Assembly: GCF_018742245.1 (NCBI RefSeq)
Contig: NZ_CP036132.1
Span: forward strand, 4,707,001 to 4,771,000
Length of the DNA: 64,000 nt
From: Bacillus mycoides
GTDB taxonomy: Bacteria; Bacillota; Bacilli; Bacillales; Bacillaceae_G
Direction: 5' to 3'
This document shows, piece by piece, positions 8,602-16,971 of this stretch (position 1 is its first letter; each line of letters starts with the position of its first letter). Both the position numbers and the translations under genes were made by a program. The notes under the pieces are model-generated. The model was not told where the DNA came from and ran no database searches. It saw only the letters and a program-made list of their open reading frames with translations.

Positions 8602-9051
8602 ATGAATAGACAAGAAGCTACGCAAAAAATTATGGAAGCAAAAATCGCAAAAGGTTTAACATGGGAAGAAATTTCAAAAGTAAGTGAAAACTCTGAGACT
8701 TGGGTTGTAACAGCATTATTAGGACAAGCTACAATGACACGTCCGGAAGCAGAAAAAATTGGTAAACTATTAGAATTAGATGAAGAAGTAGTTCAGGCAT
8801 TAACAGTAGTTCCACTTCGAGGTCAAGTAATGCAAATGCCTCCTACTGACCCAATCTTATATCGATTATATGAAATGATGTTACAATACGCACCAACTCT
8901 TAGAGAATTAATCTTAGAAAAAGCTGGCGAAGGTGTAATGAGTGCAATTAACTTCAATCTAGGTGTGGATACACAAGAAGATCCAAAAGGTGGCGATCCT
9001 CGTATCGTTATTACACTTAACGGGAAATTCTTACCGTTCCGTACATGGTAA
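8602..9051 (+). CDS. cynS: Cyanate hydratase (cyanase)
   Basis: Catalyses bicarbonate-dependent breakdown of cyanate to ammonia and CO2 as a homodecamer. The 149-residue protein has the family N-terminal helical domain and the C-terminal catalytic domain. The three catalytic residues correspond to Arg88 and Glu91 in PILYRLYEMM and Ser114 in GVMSAINFNL. I set the start at ATG 8602, which has GAAGGGAAG 9 bases upstream; an earlier in-frame ATG lies inside the carbonic anhydrase gene. It forms an operon with the carbonic anhydrase and ends at its own terminator. Confidence 0.95.
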   Translation: MNRQEATQKIMEAKIAKGLTWEEISKVSENSETWVVTALLGQATMTRPEAEKIGKLLELDEEVVQALTVVPLRGQVMQMPPTDPILYRLYEMMLQYAPTLRELILEKAGEGVMSAINFNLGVDTQEDPKGGDPRIVITLNGKFLPFRTW

Positions 9052-9098
9052 TTAATTAAAAATCTATCTATATAACTAAAATGATTTTATAGATTTAC

Positions 9099-9144
9099 AA
9101 AATCCATCCTTTTTAATCTAACTATATAGAAAGGGTGGATTTTT
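9099..9144 (+). terminator. Rho-independent terminator of the cyanase operon
   Basis: Arms AAATCCATCCTTT and AAAGGGTGGATTT (one G-T wobble) around an 18-base loop, ending in TTTT. Confidence 0.8.
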
Positions 9145-9178
9145 ACTATGAGATTCTTTTTCGGCAAAGGAGACTAAT

Positions 9179-10459
9179 ATGAATAAAAAACACTTTAATA
9201 CGAGCTTTAGTATTCTACAGTGGTTTGTGTTTCTATTAGCAAATGCAATTGCATTGCCTATCATTATTGGTGGCATATTCCATTTATCAATAGAAGATAT
9301 TTCAACATTAATGCAACGAACTTTTTTAGTTGTAGGAGTAAGTTCATTTATACAAGCATGGTTTGGGCATCGCTATCCCATAGCGGATGGGCCAGCCGGT
9401 TCATGGGTAAGTATATTTGTCATATTGGGACAAGTCGCTATGCATCAGGGACAAAGTGCAAAGGATGTATTACAACTTTTAGAAGGCGGATTAATTATTG
9501 CAGGTATATTACTCTTCGTCCTTGGTATAACAGGGCTTGTGCATCGAATCTTACATTTATTTACCCCTTTAGTTACAGGAACTTTTCTTTTAATATTATC
9601 TCTTCAGCTTAGTGGTGTGTTACTAAAAGGAATGATGGGATTACAAGGAGCTGTAACTCATCCTGATTATACAACGGCTACTATTGCGCTCTTTGTTTTT
9701 GCCCTTATTACTTTCTTATCAATTAAAGGGAAAGGATGGATGAAAAGTTACGCTGTGTTACTTGGCATTTCATTTGGTTGGCTTTTGTATGCTGTATTAG
9801 GAAAATCATCTCATATGCCTTCACACACACCGTTAGTTAAGTTACCAGAGATATTCGCTTGGGGTATGCCTAGATTCGATATTGGAATGACTCTAACTGC
9901 AACTTTATTTACATTTCTTTTAGTTGCAAATACGATTACTGCTGTTTCAGCTGTAAAACAAGTGGCTCCGTTATCTAAAGAAAATGAAAAGCAAACATTG
10001 AACCGTGGTGTGTGGGCCGGAGGTATATCACATATTATCTCGTCGTTGTTCTCTACAATTGGAATTGTACCATTACCTGCATCAGCAGGATTTATTCAAC
10101 TAACAGGACAAAGAAAAATGAAGTCGTTCCTTATAGCAAGTCTTATATTAGCAGGAATTTCTTTTATTCCTTCAATTGTAAACTTTATATCATTGCTACC
10201 AGGTCCTATTGCTAATGCCGCACTTTTAGCAACATTTGTCCAAGTAATAGGCATTTCATTTCAATCCATTTTACGTGAAGAATTAAATCAACGCCGATTA
10301 ACTATATTAGGAATTTCATTATTAATCAGTTTGGGAATAATGTTTCTTCCAGAAAGTACATTTAGCGGAATTCCTTCTTCCTTACAATATGTTTTAAGTA
10401 ATGGATTACTTGTGGGTACCATGCTTGTCATTCTATTGGAACAGTTTTGGAAAGAGTAA
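9179..10459 (+). CDS. NCS2 family uracil/xanthine-type permease
   Basis: 426-residue polytopic membrane protein with about 12 to 14 hydrophobic segments, of the nucleobase:cation symporter-2 family. Family features: the ALPIIIGGIFHL start, the conserved segment ADGPAGSWVSIF (about 70-81) and GGISHIISSLFSTIGIVP with the NCS2 loop (about 280-300). The substrate cannot be read from sequence; a purine or pyrimidine base is likely. It follows the cyanase terminator in the same direction with its own AAAGGAG site. A link to cyanate uptake is possible but unsupported. Confidence 0.85.
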   Translation: MNKKHFNTSFSILQWFVFLLANAIALPIIIGGIFHLSIEDISTLMQRTFLVVGVSSFIQAWFGHRYPIADGPAGSWVSIFVILGQVAMHQGQSAKDVLQLLEGGLIIAGILLFVLGITGLVHRILHLFTPLVTGTFLLILSLQLSGVLLKGMMGLQGAVTHPDYTTATIALFVFALITFLSIKGKGWMKSYAVLLGISFGWLLYAVLGKSSHMPSHTPLVKLPEIFAWGMPRFDIGMTLTATLFTFLLVANTITAVSAVKQVAPLSKENEKQTLNRGVWAGGISHIISSLFSTIGIVPLPASAGFIQLTGQRKMKSFLIASLILAGISFIPSIVNFISLLPGPIANAALLATFVQVIGISFQSILREELNQRRLTILGISLLISLGIMFLPESTFSGIPSSLQYVLSNGLLVGTMLVILLEQFWKE

Positions 10460-10475
10460 AATTTGTGACTAAGTA

Positions 10476-10507
10476 AAAAAGCGCCCTGCTTACAGGGCGC
10501 CTTTTTA
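10476..10507. terminator. Bidirectional terminator between the permease and the cytolysin
   Basis: Perfect arms GCGCCCTG and CAGGGCGC around a CTTA loop, with A6 on the left and T5 on the right; it serves both convergent genes. Confidence 0.92.
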
Positions 10508-10510
10508 TAC

Positions 10511-12049
10511 CTAATGACTAATACTAGCAGTTGGGTATAATGTTGTTCCTCCAATTGAAACTTTTATTTCATTTGTTAATGGAACATTTTGTTCATTAAT
10601 AATTGTTCTCCACCATTCCCATGCAAGACCAGTACATTCTCTTGCTACGATTTTTATATTTTTTGAATTTGGTGGAAGAGGGATAACTGTAGAGTAATGA
10701 GCCGTTTTGTCTTTGCCGCTACCATCCCATGTTTTATGTGTTAGTACTTCTTTACCATTTTGATCAAATGTGAATTCATCCCAAGATACATCAAATTGCG
10801 CAACGTAAGCACCGTAATGATCCAGTGTCATTTTAGCACTTGAATATTCTGTAGTTGTCGTCTCGATATAATCTGTATTGTTATGAACAGCAGCAGTTGC
10901 ATTATCTTTTAAAAAAGTACTTGTATATGAAATTGGGTATGCTGGATTTTTAAGACTTAATTCAGCATTATCTTTAATGATATTTCGGATTTCATTGAAA
11001 TCTTTAGTAACAACCTTGTTATGCTCTTTCGCATCTCCGCCTAATACTACAGCAGTAAAGGTACTTTCTTCAAAAATATCTTTGTACTGTCCATTCGTTT
11101 CGACGCTGTTATTCTTAAGTAAGGCTTTAAAAGCAGCTTGTACATCTTTGCTCTTAGATGTTGTTTCTAATTTTACATAAACAGTTCTACCATAAGCTAC
11201 ATTTGAGACCATAACAGGTGGGGCCGAATTACTTACACCTTTACGAGTTAACTCACCAAAAGTAACACTATTATCAAAAAGATCTGATGGATTGTTAGGT
11301 AGTTCAGCACTTACGGTATAAAATATTTGCTTATATGCCGCTACCATCACTTTTTTCTCTCCATTTGCAATCGCATTAAAATCAATGTTTAGACTGTTAT
11401 CAAGATATTTAGCGTTAACGTTAAGGGCACTTGCGATTTGTGATTTACTATAAACCATAGATTCTGTATACTGCATTCTTGCAGGTAACGTATGTGTTTT
11501 AGAATACTTTTCATTCCAAGTAGATACTAAATCATCTACTGCTCCAGCCACATTACCATATGTCGGATTTTGGACAGTAATTGTATTTTCTTTTCTCATG
11601 CCAGGTAAGTCTATACTAATATTCAAAGGCTTTCTCTTAGCCACTAATAAACTCGGTTGATTGTCTGCAAAAGCTTTATTTGCAAGTTGTACCGCTCCTG
11701 GATACGTACGATTCACCACAGAATCAATAATCGAAATATCGACTGGTGAAGTTGTAAGTGATTTTTTCTCGCGTTCCACTACTACAAATTTACCATTTGA
11801 ATTGATACTTTCTTTCGGAACAAAACTCTCTACCTTATCACCATTTACAGCTAAAACCTCTTGATTATTATATTTAAGATTTGCTATACCAGTATCAATG
11901 CCACTAGCATTTTTGGTTACATCAGTTGTATTACCTGCTTGTGTTTCTGCGAAGGAAATAGATGAATAATTAATAGTGCATAGACTAACTAATAAACACG
12001 CAAGGAACTTTCTTCTTTTAGTGTTTTTCTTAATATTCAGAAAAATCAC
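10511..12049 (-). CDS. clo: Cholesterol-dependent cytolysin (cereolysin O/anthrolysin O type)
   Basis: 512-residue secreted pore-forming toxin. The signal peptide spans about residues 1-35 (basic KKNTKRRKF, hydrophobic core, cleavage near SFAETQ). Domains 1-3 follow with the transmembrane-hairpin regions, and domain 4 holds the unmodified undecapeptide [11 protein letters not shown] (about 472-482) and the cholesterol-binding Thr-Leu pair in GGTTLYPT near the C-terminus. The length equals that of anthrolysin O, but several positions differ from the B. anthracis protein as I remember it. The start is GTG at 12049. A small peptide gene and a perfect PlcR box lie upstream, so expression should be under PlcR quorum control. 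Confidence 0.96.
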   Translation of the reverse strand: MIFLNIKKNTKRRKFLACLLVSLCTINYSSISFAETQAGNTTDVTKNASGIDTGIANLKYNNQEVLAVNGDKVESFVPKESINSNGKFVVVEREKKSLTTSPVDISIIDSVVNRTYPGAVQLANKAFADNQPSLLVAKRKPLNISIDLPGMRKENTITVQNPTYGNVAGAVDDLVSTWNEKYSKTHTLPARMQYTESMVYSKSQIASALNVNAKYLDNSLNIDFNAIANGEKKVMVAAYKQIFYTVSAELPNNPSDLFDNSVTFGELTRKGVSNSAPPVMVSNVAYGRTVYVKLETTSKSKDVQAAFKALLKNNSVETNGQYKDIFEESTFTAVVLGGDAKEHNKVVTKDFNEIRNIIKDNAELSLKNPAYPISYTSTFLKDNATAAVHNNTDYIETTTTEYSSAKMTLDHYGAYVAQFDVSWDEFTFDQNGKEVLTHKTWDGSGKDKTAHYSTVIPLPPNSKNIKIVARECTGLAWEWWRTIINEQNVPLTNEIKVSIGGTTLYPTASISH

Positions 12050-12072
12050 TCCATTCTTTTTTTAGTAAGATA

Positions 12073-12087
12073 TGATAATGATTGATA
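12073..12087 (-). promoter_or_regulatory. Fur-like sequence upstream of the cytolysin
   Basis: TGATAATGATTGATA on the plus strand matches the left arm of the 7-1-7 Fur consensus exactly and the right arm in 4 of 7 positions. It lies between the peptide stop and the toxin start. Weak and possibly by chance in AT-rich DNA. Confidence 0.25.
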
Positions 12088-12108
12088 AATGATAGCTAAC
12101 TAATAAAC

Positions 12109-12189
12109 CTACATAAATGCTTTCAAAAGTTCTTGAATTAACGGGATTACGCCACCTACAAATTTCAAAACTGCCATTGCGATTTCCAT
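12109..12189 (-). CDS. 26-residue hydrophobic, amphipathic peptide in the cytolysin leader
   Basis: An open frame of 26 codons plus TAG, with an excellent ribosome site (AAAAGGAGG, 7 bases before the ATG) that is stronger than that of the toxin itself. The core VLKFVGGVIPLIQELLKAF is almost wholly hydrophobic with charged or polar residues (Lys9, Gln19, Glu20, Lys23) on one helical face; net charge is near zero. There is no cleavable signal sequence or lipobox. It lies 59 bases upstream of the cytolysin and downstream of the PlcR box, so both should be on one transcript. By shape it resembles phenol-soluble modulins, delta-haemolysin or type I toxin peptides; no homology is claimed. A leader peptide controlling toxin translation is the alternative. 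Confidence 0.65.
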   Translation of the reverse strand: MEIAMAVLKFVGGVIPLIQELLKAFM

Positions 12190-12281
12190 ATTTTTTCCTC
12201 CTTTTTTATTGCTACGAAAATGTGATTTATCTTTATGCCCTCATTATAGTGACCCCTTACACTTTTATCAATACACTCTTA

Positions 12282-12297
12282 TATGCAATATTACATA
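12282..12297 (-). promoter_or_regulatory. PlcR box
   Basis: TATGCAATATTACATA matches the palindromic PlcR consensus TATGNANNNNTNCATA at every fixed position. It is 93 bases upstream of the small peptide gene and about 230 bases upstream of the cytolysin start, the usual long distance for PlcR-controlled genes of the B. cereus group. Confidence 0.92.
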
Positions 12298-12505
12298 CAA
12301 AAAAAACAAGCTGAATTCTTATAAAAAGTTATACAGAGATAATTTTTTCGTTTGGTAAATACTTGAAAATACGAAGCGTTCCTTTGCATTTCATGAGTAA
12401 TTTACAAGTTTATTGTTGGAAGCATCGCAGGACCGGAAGTAATGAAATACATGCAGGACTGTTACGAGCAGCCAGAAATATTAAGAGTTATCATGGGCAA
12501 CCGCA
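12298..12505. other. Intergenic stretch with a possible gene remnant
   Basis: No complete gene. From about 12395 the plus strand is open for some 45 codons (..GPEVMKYMQDCYEQPEILR..) up to a TAA at 12525, without a start codon or ribosome site. This may be the tail of a lost gene or chance. Confidence 0.25.
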
Positions 12506-12545
12506 TTAAAAAAAGCTGCTGCCTATAAAATACAGACAGCAACTT
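12506..12545 (-). terminator. Terminator of the siderophore ABC operon
   Basis: Minus strand arms GTTGCTG and CAGCAGC around a 15-base loop, followed by TTTTTTTA. A second, weaker hairpin with arms GTAGCT and AGCTAC at 12554-12580 is followed by a T-run on the plus strand. Confidence 0.65.
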
Positions 12546-12618
12546 CAACTAGAGTAGCTGGCATGATTTACACAAGCTACAGTATTTTTTTGACATACTC
12601 ATTTTTCACATTTTGTAA

Positions 12619-13371
12619 CTAATAAACAGCGATTGGCCCATAAGGACCATTGATAATTTCAATTTTCGTTTCAAAAATATCTGTTAAAATTGTTGGGTCC
12701 ATAACCTCTTCTACTGTTCCAAAAGCAGCAATTTGTCCATCCTTCATAGCACAAATTTTATCCGAATATTTGGCTGCAAAATTTATGTCATGCATAACAG
12801 TCAAAATTGTTCTTCCAAATTCATTAGCTGCACGTCTCAAATGCTCCATCATTTGAACAGAACGAGCAACATCAAGGTTGTTCAGAGGCTCGTCCAAAAG
12901 TACATATTCAGTCTCTTGGCACAATACCATCGCTACATATGCCCTTTGTCTTTGACCACCAGAAAGCTCATCTAAATATCTATTCTCTAAATTAGTTAAA
13001 TCTAGAAAATCGATATATTTAGAAATAATAGCTTCATCCTCTTTAGTTAATCTTCCCTTTGAATAAGGAAAGCGCCCAAATCCAACTAATTGTCTAACAG
13101 TAAGCCTAGTTACAAAATGATTCTCTTGTCGCAATATAGTCAAAACTTTTGCTAGGTCTTTTGATTTGGATTCAGAAACATCCATATTTGCTACCTGAAT
13201 TTGGCCTTCATCCATATCTAAAAGTCTGCCAATCATCAAAAGTGTCGTTGACTTTCCAGCTCCATTTGGTCCAATTAAAGAAGTAAAGCCCGCTTTTGGT
13301 ATTTCAATATCCAAAGGTCCTATTTTTACCTTATCAGTATAGAACTTTTTAACATTATCAATTTTTATCAT
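12619..13371 (-). CDS. Iron-siderophore ABC transporter, ATP-binding protein (FatE/YclP-like)
   Basis: 250-residue ATPase of a FecCD-type importer. Walker A GPNGAGKST (about 34), Q-loop near LRQENHF, signature LSGGQRQR (about 136), Walker B YVLLDEP (about 157) and the H-loop VMHDINFAA (about 188) are all intact. Its start overlaps the upstream permease by ATGA. Order in the unit is binding protein, permease, permease, ATPase, the same protein set as B. subtilis yclNOPQ and the petrobactin system fatBCDE of B. anthracis/B. cereus. Confidence 0.92.
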   Translation of the reverse strand: MIKIDNVKKFYTDKVKIGPLDIEIPKAGFTSLIGPNGAGKSTTLLMIGRLLDMDEGQIQVANMDVSESKSKDLAKVLTILRQENHFVTRLTVRQLVGFGRFPYSKGRLTKEDEAIISKYIDFLDLTNLENRYLDELSGGQRQRAYVAMVLCQETEYVLLDEPLNNLDVARSVQMMEHLRRAANEFGRTILTVMHDINFAAKYSDKICAMKDGQIAAFGTVEEVMDPTILTDIFETKIEIINGPYGPIAVY

Positions 13372-14432
13372 AAAGCCCTCTTCCTTAAAACTATAGTTAA
13401 GAATGTTATTCCACCAAATAATTCGATAATAACTGAAACTACACCTTGAGCATGGAATACATGATACATTAAAAAGTATGCACTCGTCATTATTAAAAAT
13501 CCTATTGCAAAAGCCATTGGAAAAATATATCTATGATCATACGTTGACGCCGCCTGATAACTCAAAGTTGCTACTAAAAAGCCGTAGAAAGTAAGTGGCC
13601 CAATTAGAGCTGTTGAAATGGACATCAAAATAGCAACTAATACAAGCGTATAAATTACACTAGGTTGATATTTAACTCCAAAAGAAGTAGCAACATCCTT
13701 TCCTAGTGACAAAACATTCAAATTCTTAGAATGTGCAAAAATTAATACTGCTACAATTATGATCATAGGAATTACAATAGGAAAATATGCAGGATCTGCA
13801 TGATTAACAGAACCAAATAATCTCGCTTGTAAAATATCAAATTCTGAAGGCGCAAGTAGTTTCCTCATGAAAGTTGACGCAGAATTTAGCCCGGTACCAA
13901 TAATAATTCCAACTAAAAGCATAAGTTGTAAATTCCCGTATTTACCGGAAAGTAACCATCCATAAAGTATCAAACTCATAAAGACCATAACAACGACTTG
14001 AAATAAAAATGATCCAATTCCATTAAAATTTATCAATGCACTAGCACCAAAGAAGAATATTGTACTCGTTTGAATTGCTGAATAAAGTGATTCGAAACCT
14101 AAAAGCGAAGGAGTAATAATCTTATTATTCGTAATAGATTGGAAAGCAACTGTCGACAAGCTATGGCAAACTGCAGCAATAATCATTGCAACAATAGCTA
14201 CTATCCTTCTCTTAACAACTGGGATAAAAGAAGGTGAATCTATCGGAACTGGATTGTTATAAACTAAAAGTCCATATGAAGAAAGAAGACCTAAAGCAAT
14301 CAATGTTATCAGTAAAATCCAATAACGTCTTGCTTCCTTCTTAGAACGAAAAGCACTAGCTGATCTATTTTCATTATGAAGGCTAGAATCGATTTCGACA
14401 TTTTCTTTATTTTTATATTCTAATGTGATCAT
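13368..14432 (-). CDS. Iron-siderophore ABC transporter permease (FecCD family, second)
   Basis: 354 residues with about nine hydrophobic helices and a basic, cytoplasmic N-terminal extension of about 35 residues (RSKKEARRYW). The ATPase-coupling segment LSLGKDVATSFGVKYQ (about 240) and the C-terminal GPLTFYGFLVATLSYQ are FecCD signatures. Overlaps both neighbours by four bases. Likely petrobactin permease, similar to B. subtilis YclO. Confidence 0.9.
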   Translation of the reverse strand: MITLEYKNKENVEIDSSLHNENRSASAFRSKKEARRYWILLITLIALGLLSSYGLLVYNNPVPIDSPSFIPVVKRRIVAIVAMIIAAVCHSLSTVAFQSITNNKIITPSLLGFESLYSAIQTSTIFFFGASALINFNGIGSFLFQVVVMVFMSLILYGWLLSGKYGNLQLMLLVGIIIGTGLNSASTFMRKLLAPSEFDILQARLFGSVNHADPAYFPIVIPMIIIVAVLIFAHSKNLNVLSLGKDVATSFGVKYQPSVIYTLVLVAILMSISTALIGPLTFYGFLVATLSYQAASTYDHRYIFPMAFAIGFLIMTSAYFLMYHVFHAQGVVSVIIELFGGITFLTIVLRKRAL

Positions 14433-15445
14433 CGTAGCCTCCTTGGTTTTCTTTGCCTCAATAAAATAGTAATAAACACGACTGCTCCCACTGTTGCAAG
14501 TATTAAAGAAACAGGTACTTCAAAAGGCTTTATAATTGTTCGAGAAATGATGTCACAGGCAGTTATTGTCCCCATTCCGATCACGCACACCCAAGGTAAA
14601 TTACTCCTAAGATCATCACCTCTAAACATTGAAACAATATTTGGAACAATTAATCCCAAGAAAGGTAAGTGTCCAATAACAGCTGCAACAATCCCAACTG
14701 CAACAGAGATAAGGCCAGTCCCAAAAAGAACAATTCTATTGTAATTAACTCCAAGGCTTGTTGCGACATCTTCTCCTAGTCCAGCTAAAGTCAATCTATT
14801 AGCATACATAAAAATAAGCAAAGTAATGATAACAATCAGCCATAAATATTCATATCTTCCAACCTGAACGTTAGCAAATGAACCTACAAACCAAGTTTCA
14901 ATACTTTGCGTCATTTGAAAAAGGAGTCCCAAAAAAGTAGACACTGCAGAAATAACTGCTCCAAGCATCAATCCAATAATCGGGACAATTAAAGACGAAC
15001 GAAGTTTAACTCTTCTTAAAAATAAAAAGAAAATCATAGTTCCTATAAAAGAAAAAATGATTGCACCAGTCATTCTTTGAACTAAAGTCGGGGCAGGAAA
15101 TAATAAATATACAAAAAGCAGGCCTAAGCCTGACCATTCAATAGTCCCCGTTGTAGTAGGTTCAACAAAACGATTCTGTGTAATGAGTTGCATTACGAGT
15201 CCTGCCATCGCCATTGCAGCACCAGTAAGCATTAATGCAACTGTTCTCGGAACACGAGTTATGAAAAACATCTCCATTCCGTCCTCTTGTCCGCGTATAT
15301 CATAAACTCCAGTAAACAGTGATATAATCCCTAAAATTATAACAACTATAATCGCTATTATAAAAGGTTTTGTCCATAATTTATTGTGATTATAAAACTG
15401 GGGTTGAGAAGTATTCTCAACCCTAGAAATTATATTTTTTGACAC
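14429..15445 (-). CDS. Iron-siderophore ABC transporter permease (FecCD family, first)
   Basis: 338 residues, about nine hydrophobic helices. FecCD signatures are TRVPRTVALMLTGAAMAMAGLVMQ (about 64-87, split here), LAGLGEDVATSLGVNY (about 222-237, ATPase contact) and GHLPFLGLIVPNIV (about 261-274). The protein resembles B. subtilis YclN. It follows the binding protein by 19 bases and overlaps the next permease. Confidence 0.9.
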   Translation of the reverse strand: MSKNIISRVENTSQPQFYNHNKLWTKPFIIAIIVVIILGIISLFTGVYDIRGQEDGMEMFFITRVPRTVALMLTGAAMAMAGLVMQLITQNRFVEPTTTGTIEWSGLGLLFVYLLFPAPTLVQRMTGAIIFSFIGTMIFFLFLRRVKLRSSLIVPIIGLMLGAVISAVSTFLGLLFQMTQSIETWFVGSFANVQVGRYEYLWLIVIITLLIFMYANRLTLAGLGEDVATSLGVNYNRIVLFGTGLISVAVGIVAAVIGHLPFLGLIVPNIVSMFRGDDLRSNLPWVCVIGMGTITACDIISRTIIKPFEVPVSLILATVGAVVFITILLRQRKPRRLR

Positions 15446-15464
15446 TGTTTCGTACTCCTTTACA

Positions 15465-16478
15465 CTACTTAGCTAAAGTTTTTGCAATATTACCAAATAA
15501 CTCTATGTAAGTCTGAATTGATTCATTTGTGTAAGTATCTTCTGGTGCATAAACAACCTGTTTTTTAGAAACAGCAGTTGTGTTTTGAAGAGCAGGTGAT
15601 TTAGAAATAACATCTTTAGCAGGAGCTGAAGTAGCTGCATCAGATGTTGCAGCATCACGATCTAATACGAAAAGCCAATCAGGATTTGTTTGTGCAATAG
15701 CTTCAACAGAAACGTCATCACCTTTATGACCTGCAGTAGAATTTGAAACTTCTAGTGCTGGAACCCAACCGAAAATTTCATACATTGGTCCCCAAACACG
15801 ACCAGAGTGAGGAGCAGCAAAACCAATATTCCCACCAGTAACAATAACACTCATAACTTTATCTTTTCCATTATAAGCAGATTTTGCAGTTTCAATAGAT
15901 TTATCAAAATCAGCTACTAATTGTTTAGCTTCTTTATCTTTATCAAAGATTTTTCCTAAAGTAATTGTAGAACTTTTAAGTCCATCTACTAAATTTTTCC
16001 CAGGCGTAGTAGATTTCTCAGAAACATCAACATTAAGATCAATAACAGCTGCATTTGGCACTAATTTTTTGATTTCTTCGTAATGGCCAGCAAATCTTTG
16101 ACCAACGATTACAAGTTCAGGGTTTGCAGCTGCTATAATTTCAAGATTTGGTTCGCGGTGATTTCCAATATTTTGAACTTTACTATCCTTTACATATGCT
16201 GAATCAGCAGGCATTACATCCTTTGGAGCTGCCGCTAATTTAATTCCCCAATCAGCTAAAGTTTCAAAAGTTCTATTATCTAAAGCAACTACATTCTTTG
16301 GATTTACAGGGACTTTAACAGTTCCATGGGCATCAGTGATTTCAACCGTCTTCGGCTTATCACTACTATTACCTTTATTAGCCTTTGAAGTTTCCTTACT
16401 TGAATCTGAGCAAGCTACTAACATTAAAGTGAAAACTGCTAGAATACTCACTAATTTTAAAAGCATAGATTTTTTCAT
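15465..16478 (-). CDS. fatB: Siderophore-binding lipoprotein (petrobactin-type, FatB/YclQ-like)
   Basis: 337-residue extracytoplasmic solute-binding lipoprotein. The signal peptide ends in the lipobox LVACSD (Cys about 23), followed by a Ser/Lys-rich linker and a class III periplasmic-binding-protein fold (TroA-like, KNVVALDNRTFETLADWG and NPELVIVG). It is the first gene of the importer. The sequence resembles YclQ of B. subtilis and FatB of the B. cereus group, which bind ferric petrobactin; the ligand is inferred. I chose the ATG at 16478 (AAGGAG 8 bases upstream); the longer frame adds 26 codons that run back to the Fur site. Confidence 0.88.
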   Translation of the reverse strand: MKKSMLLKLVSILAVFTLMLVACSDSSKETSKANKGNSSDKPKTVEITDAHGTVKVPVNPKNVVALDNRTFETLADWGIKLAAAPKDVMPADSAYVKDSKVQNIGNHREPNLEIIAAANPELVIVGQRFAGHYEEIKKLVPNAAVIDLNVDVSEKSTTPGKNLVDGLKSSTITLGKIFDKDKEAKQLVADFDKSIETAKSAYNGKDKVMSVIVTGGNIGFAAPHSGRVWGPMYEIFGWVPALEVSNSTAGHKGDDVSVEAIAQTNPDWLFVLDRDAATSDAATSAPAKDVISKSPALQNTTAVSKKQVVYAPEDTYTNESIQTYIELFGNIAKTLAK

Positions 16479-16568
16479 AAATATACTCCTTATAATGTGA
16501 TTTATTTCGAAAATGATAAAGTCCATAGATTGAATTAGATAGTAACTTTTATTCACCCAAATCGCTAT

Positions 16569-16583
16569 TGATAATCATTTTCA
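16569..16583 (-). promoter_or_regulatory. Fur box of the siderophore operon
   Basis: TGATAATCATTTTCA matches the 7-1-7 Fur consensus (TGATAATNATTATCA) in 13 of 14 informative positions. It lies about 90 bases before the fatB start. A weaker half site (GAAAATGATAAA) lies near 16508-16519. Confidence 0.85.
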
Positions 16584-16870
16584 TTTGAACATCCTGTTAA
16601 TTAGTATAGTCATTAATTATGTGAAAATCTTGTGAATGATGTGAGTTAATAAGATTAAACATAAATTGGATACGGCCTCAACTAATTCACGCTAGATTCG
16701 TCCCCTCCACACTAACCAATAGATGGGCACCTTATAAACCATGATTTCTCCTACAAAACACGCCCATTAATAGCTAATATTTTCATAATCCATTGCCTGA
16801 TAGAAATATTCTTTTATAGTTTCCGTCTTTTAATATTTCTCAGAAACTATTTGATTATCAGATTTCATAG
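16584..16870. other. Intergenic region between the Fur-controlled promoter and a terminator
   Basis: About 290 bases with no supported reading frame, repeat or RNA that I recognise. Confidence 0.4.
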
Positions 16871-16913
16871 AAAAAACGAGTAAAACTGAATGAAATAGTT
16901 TACTCGTTTTTCT
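16871..16913. terminator. Bidirectional terminator below the response regulator
   Basis: Arms AAAAACGAGTAAA and TTTACTCGTTTTT around a 14-base loop, with A and T tracts on both sides. Confidence 0.8.
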
Positions 16914-16971
16914 ATTATGCTGGATATTGTTTATTATGACAAACTGTACTTGACCTATTATCTTATTTTTA

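Noticed and set aside
9179..10459. Permease as a cyanate transporter
   Set aside because: Its family transports nucleobases and a terminator separates it from cyanase; location alone is not enough.
12391..12510. 39-codon frame starting with ATG at about 12392
   Set aside because: No ribosome site, low complexity and no family; it overlaps another equally weak frame.
12298..12530. Possible coding remnant on the plus strand between the PlcR box and the siderophore operon
   Set aside because: About 45 codons without start or recognisable family; kept only as a low-confidence note.
16500..16556. Longer start for the siderophore-binding protein
   Set aside because: The extra 26 residues would precede the signal peptide and lie near the Fur-controlled promoter; the ATG at 16478 has AAGGAG.
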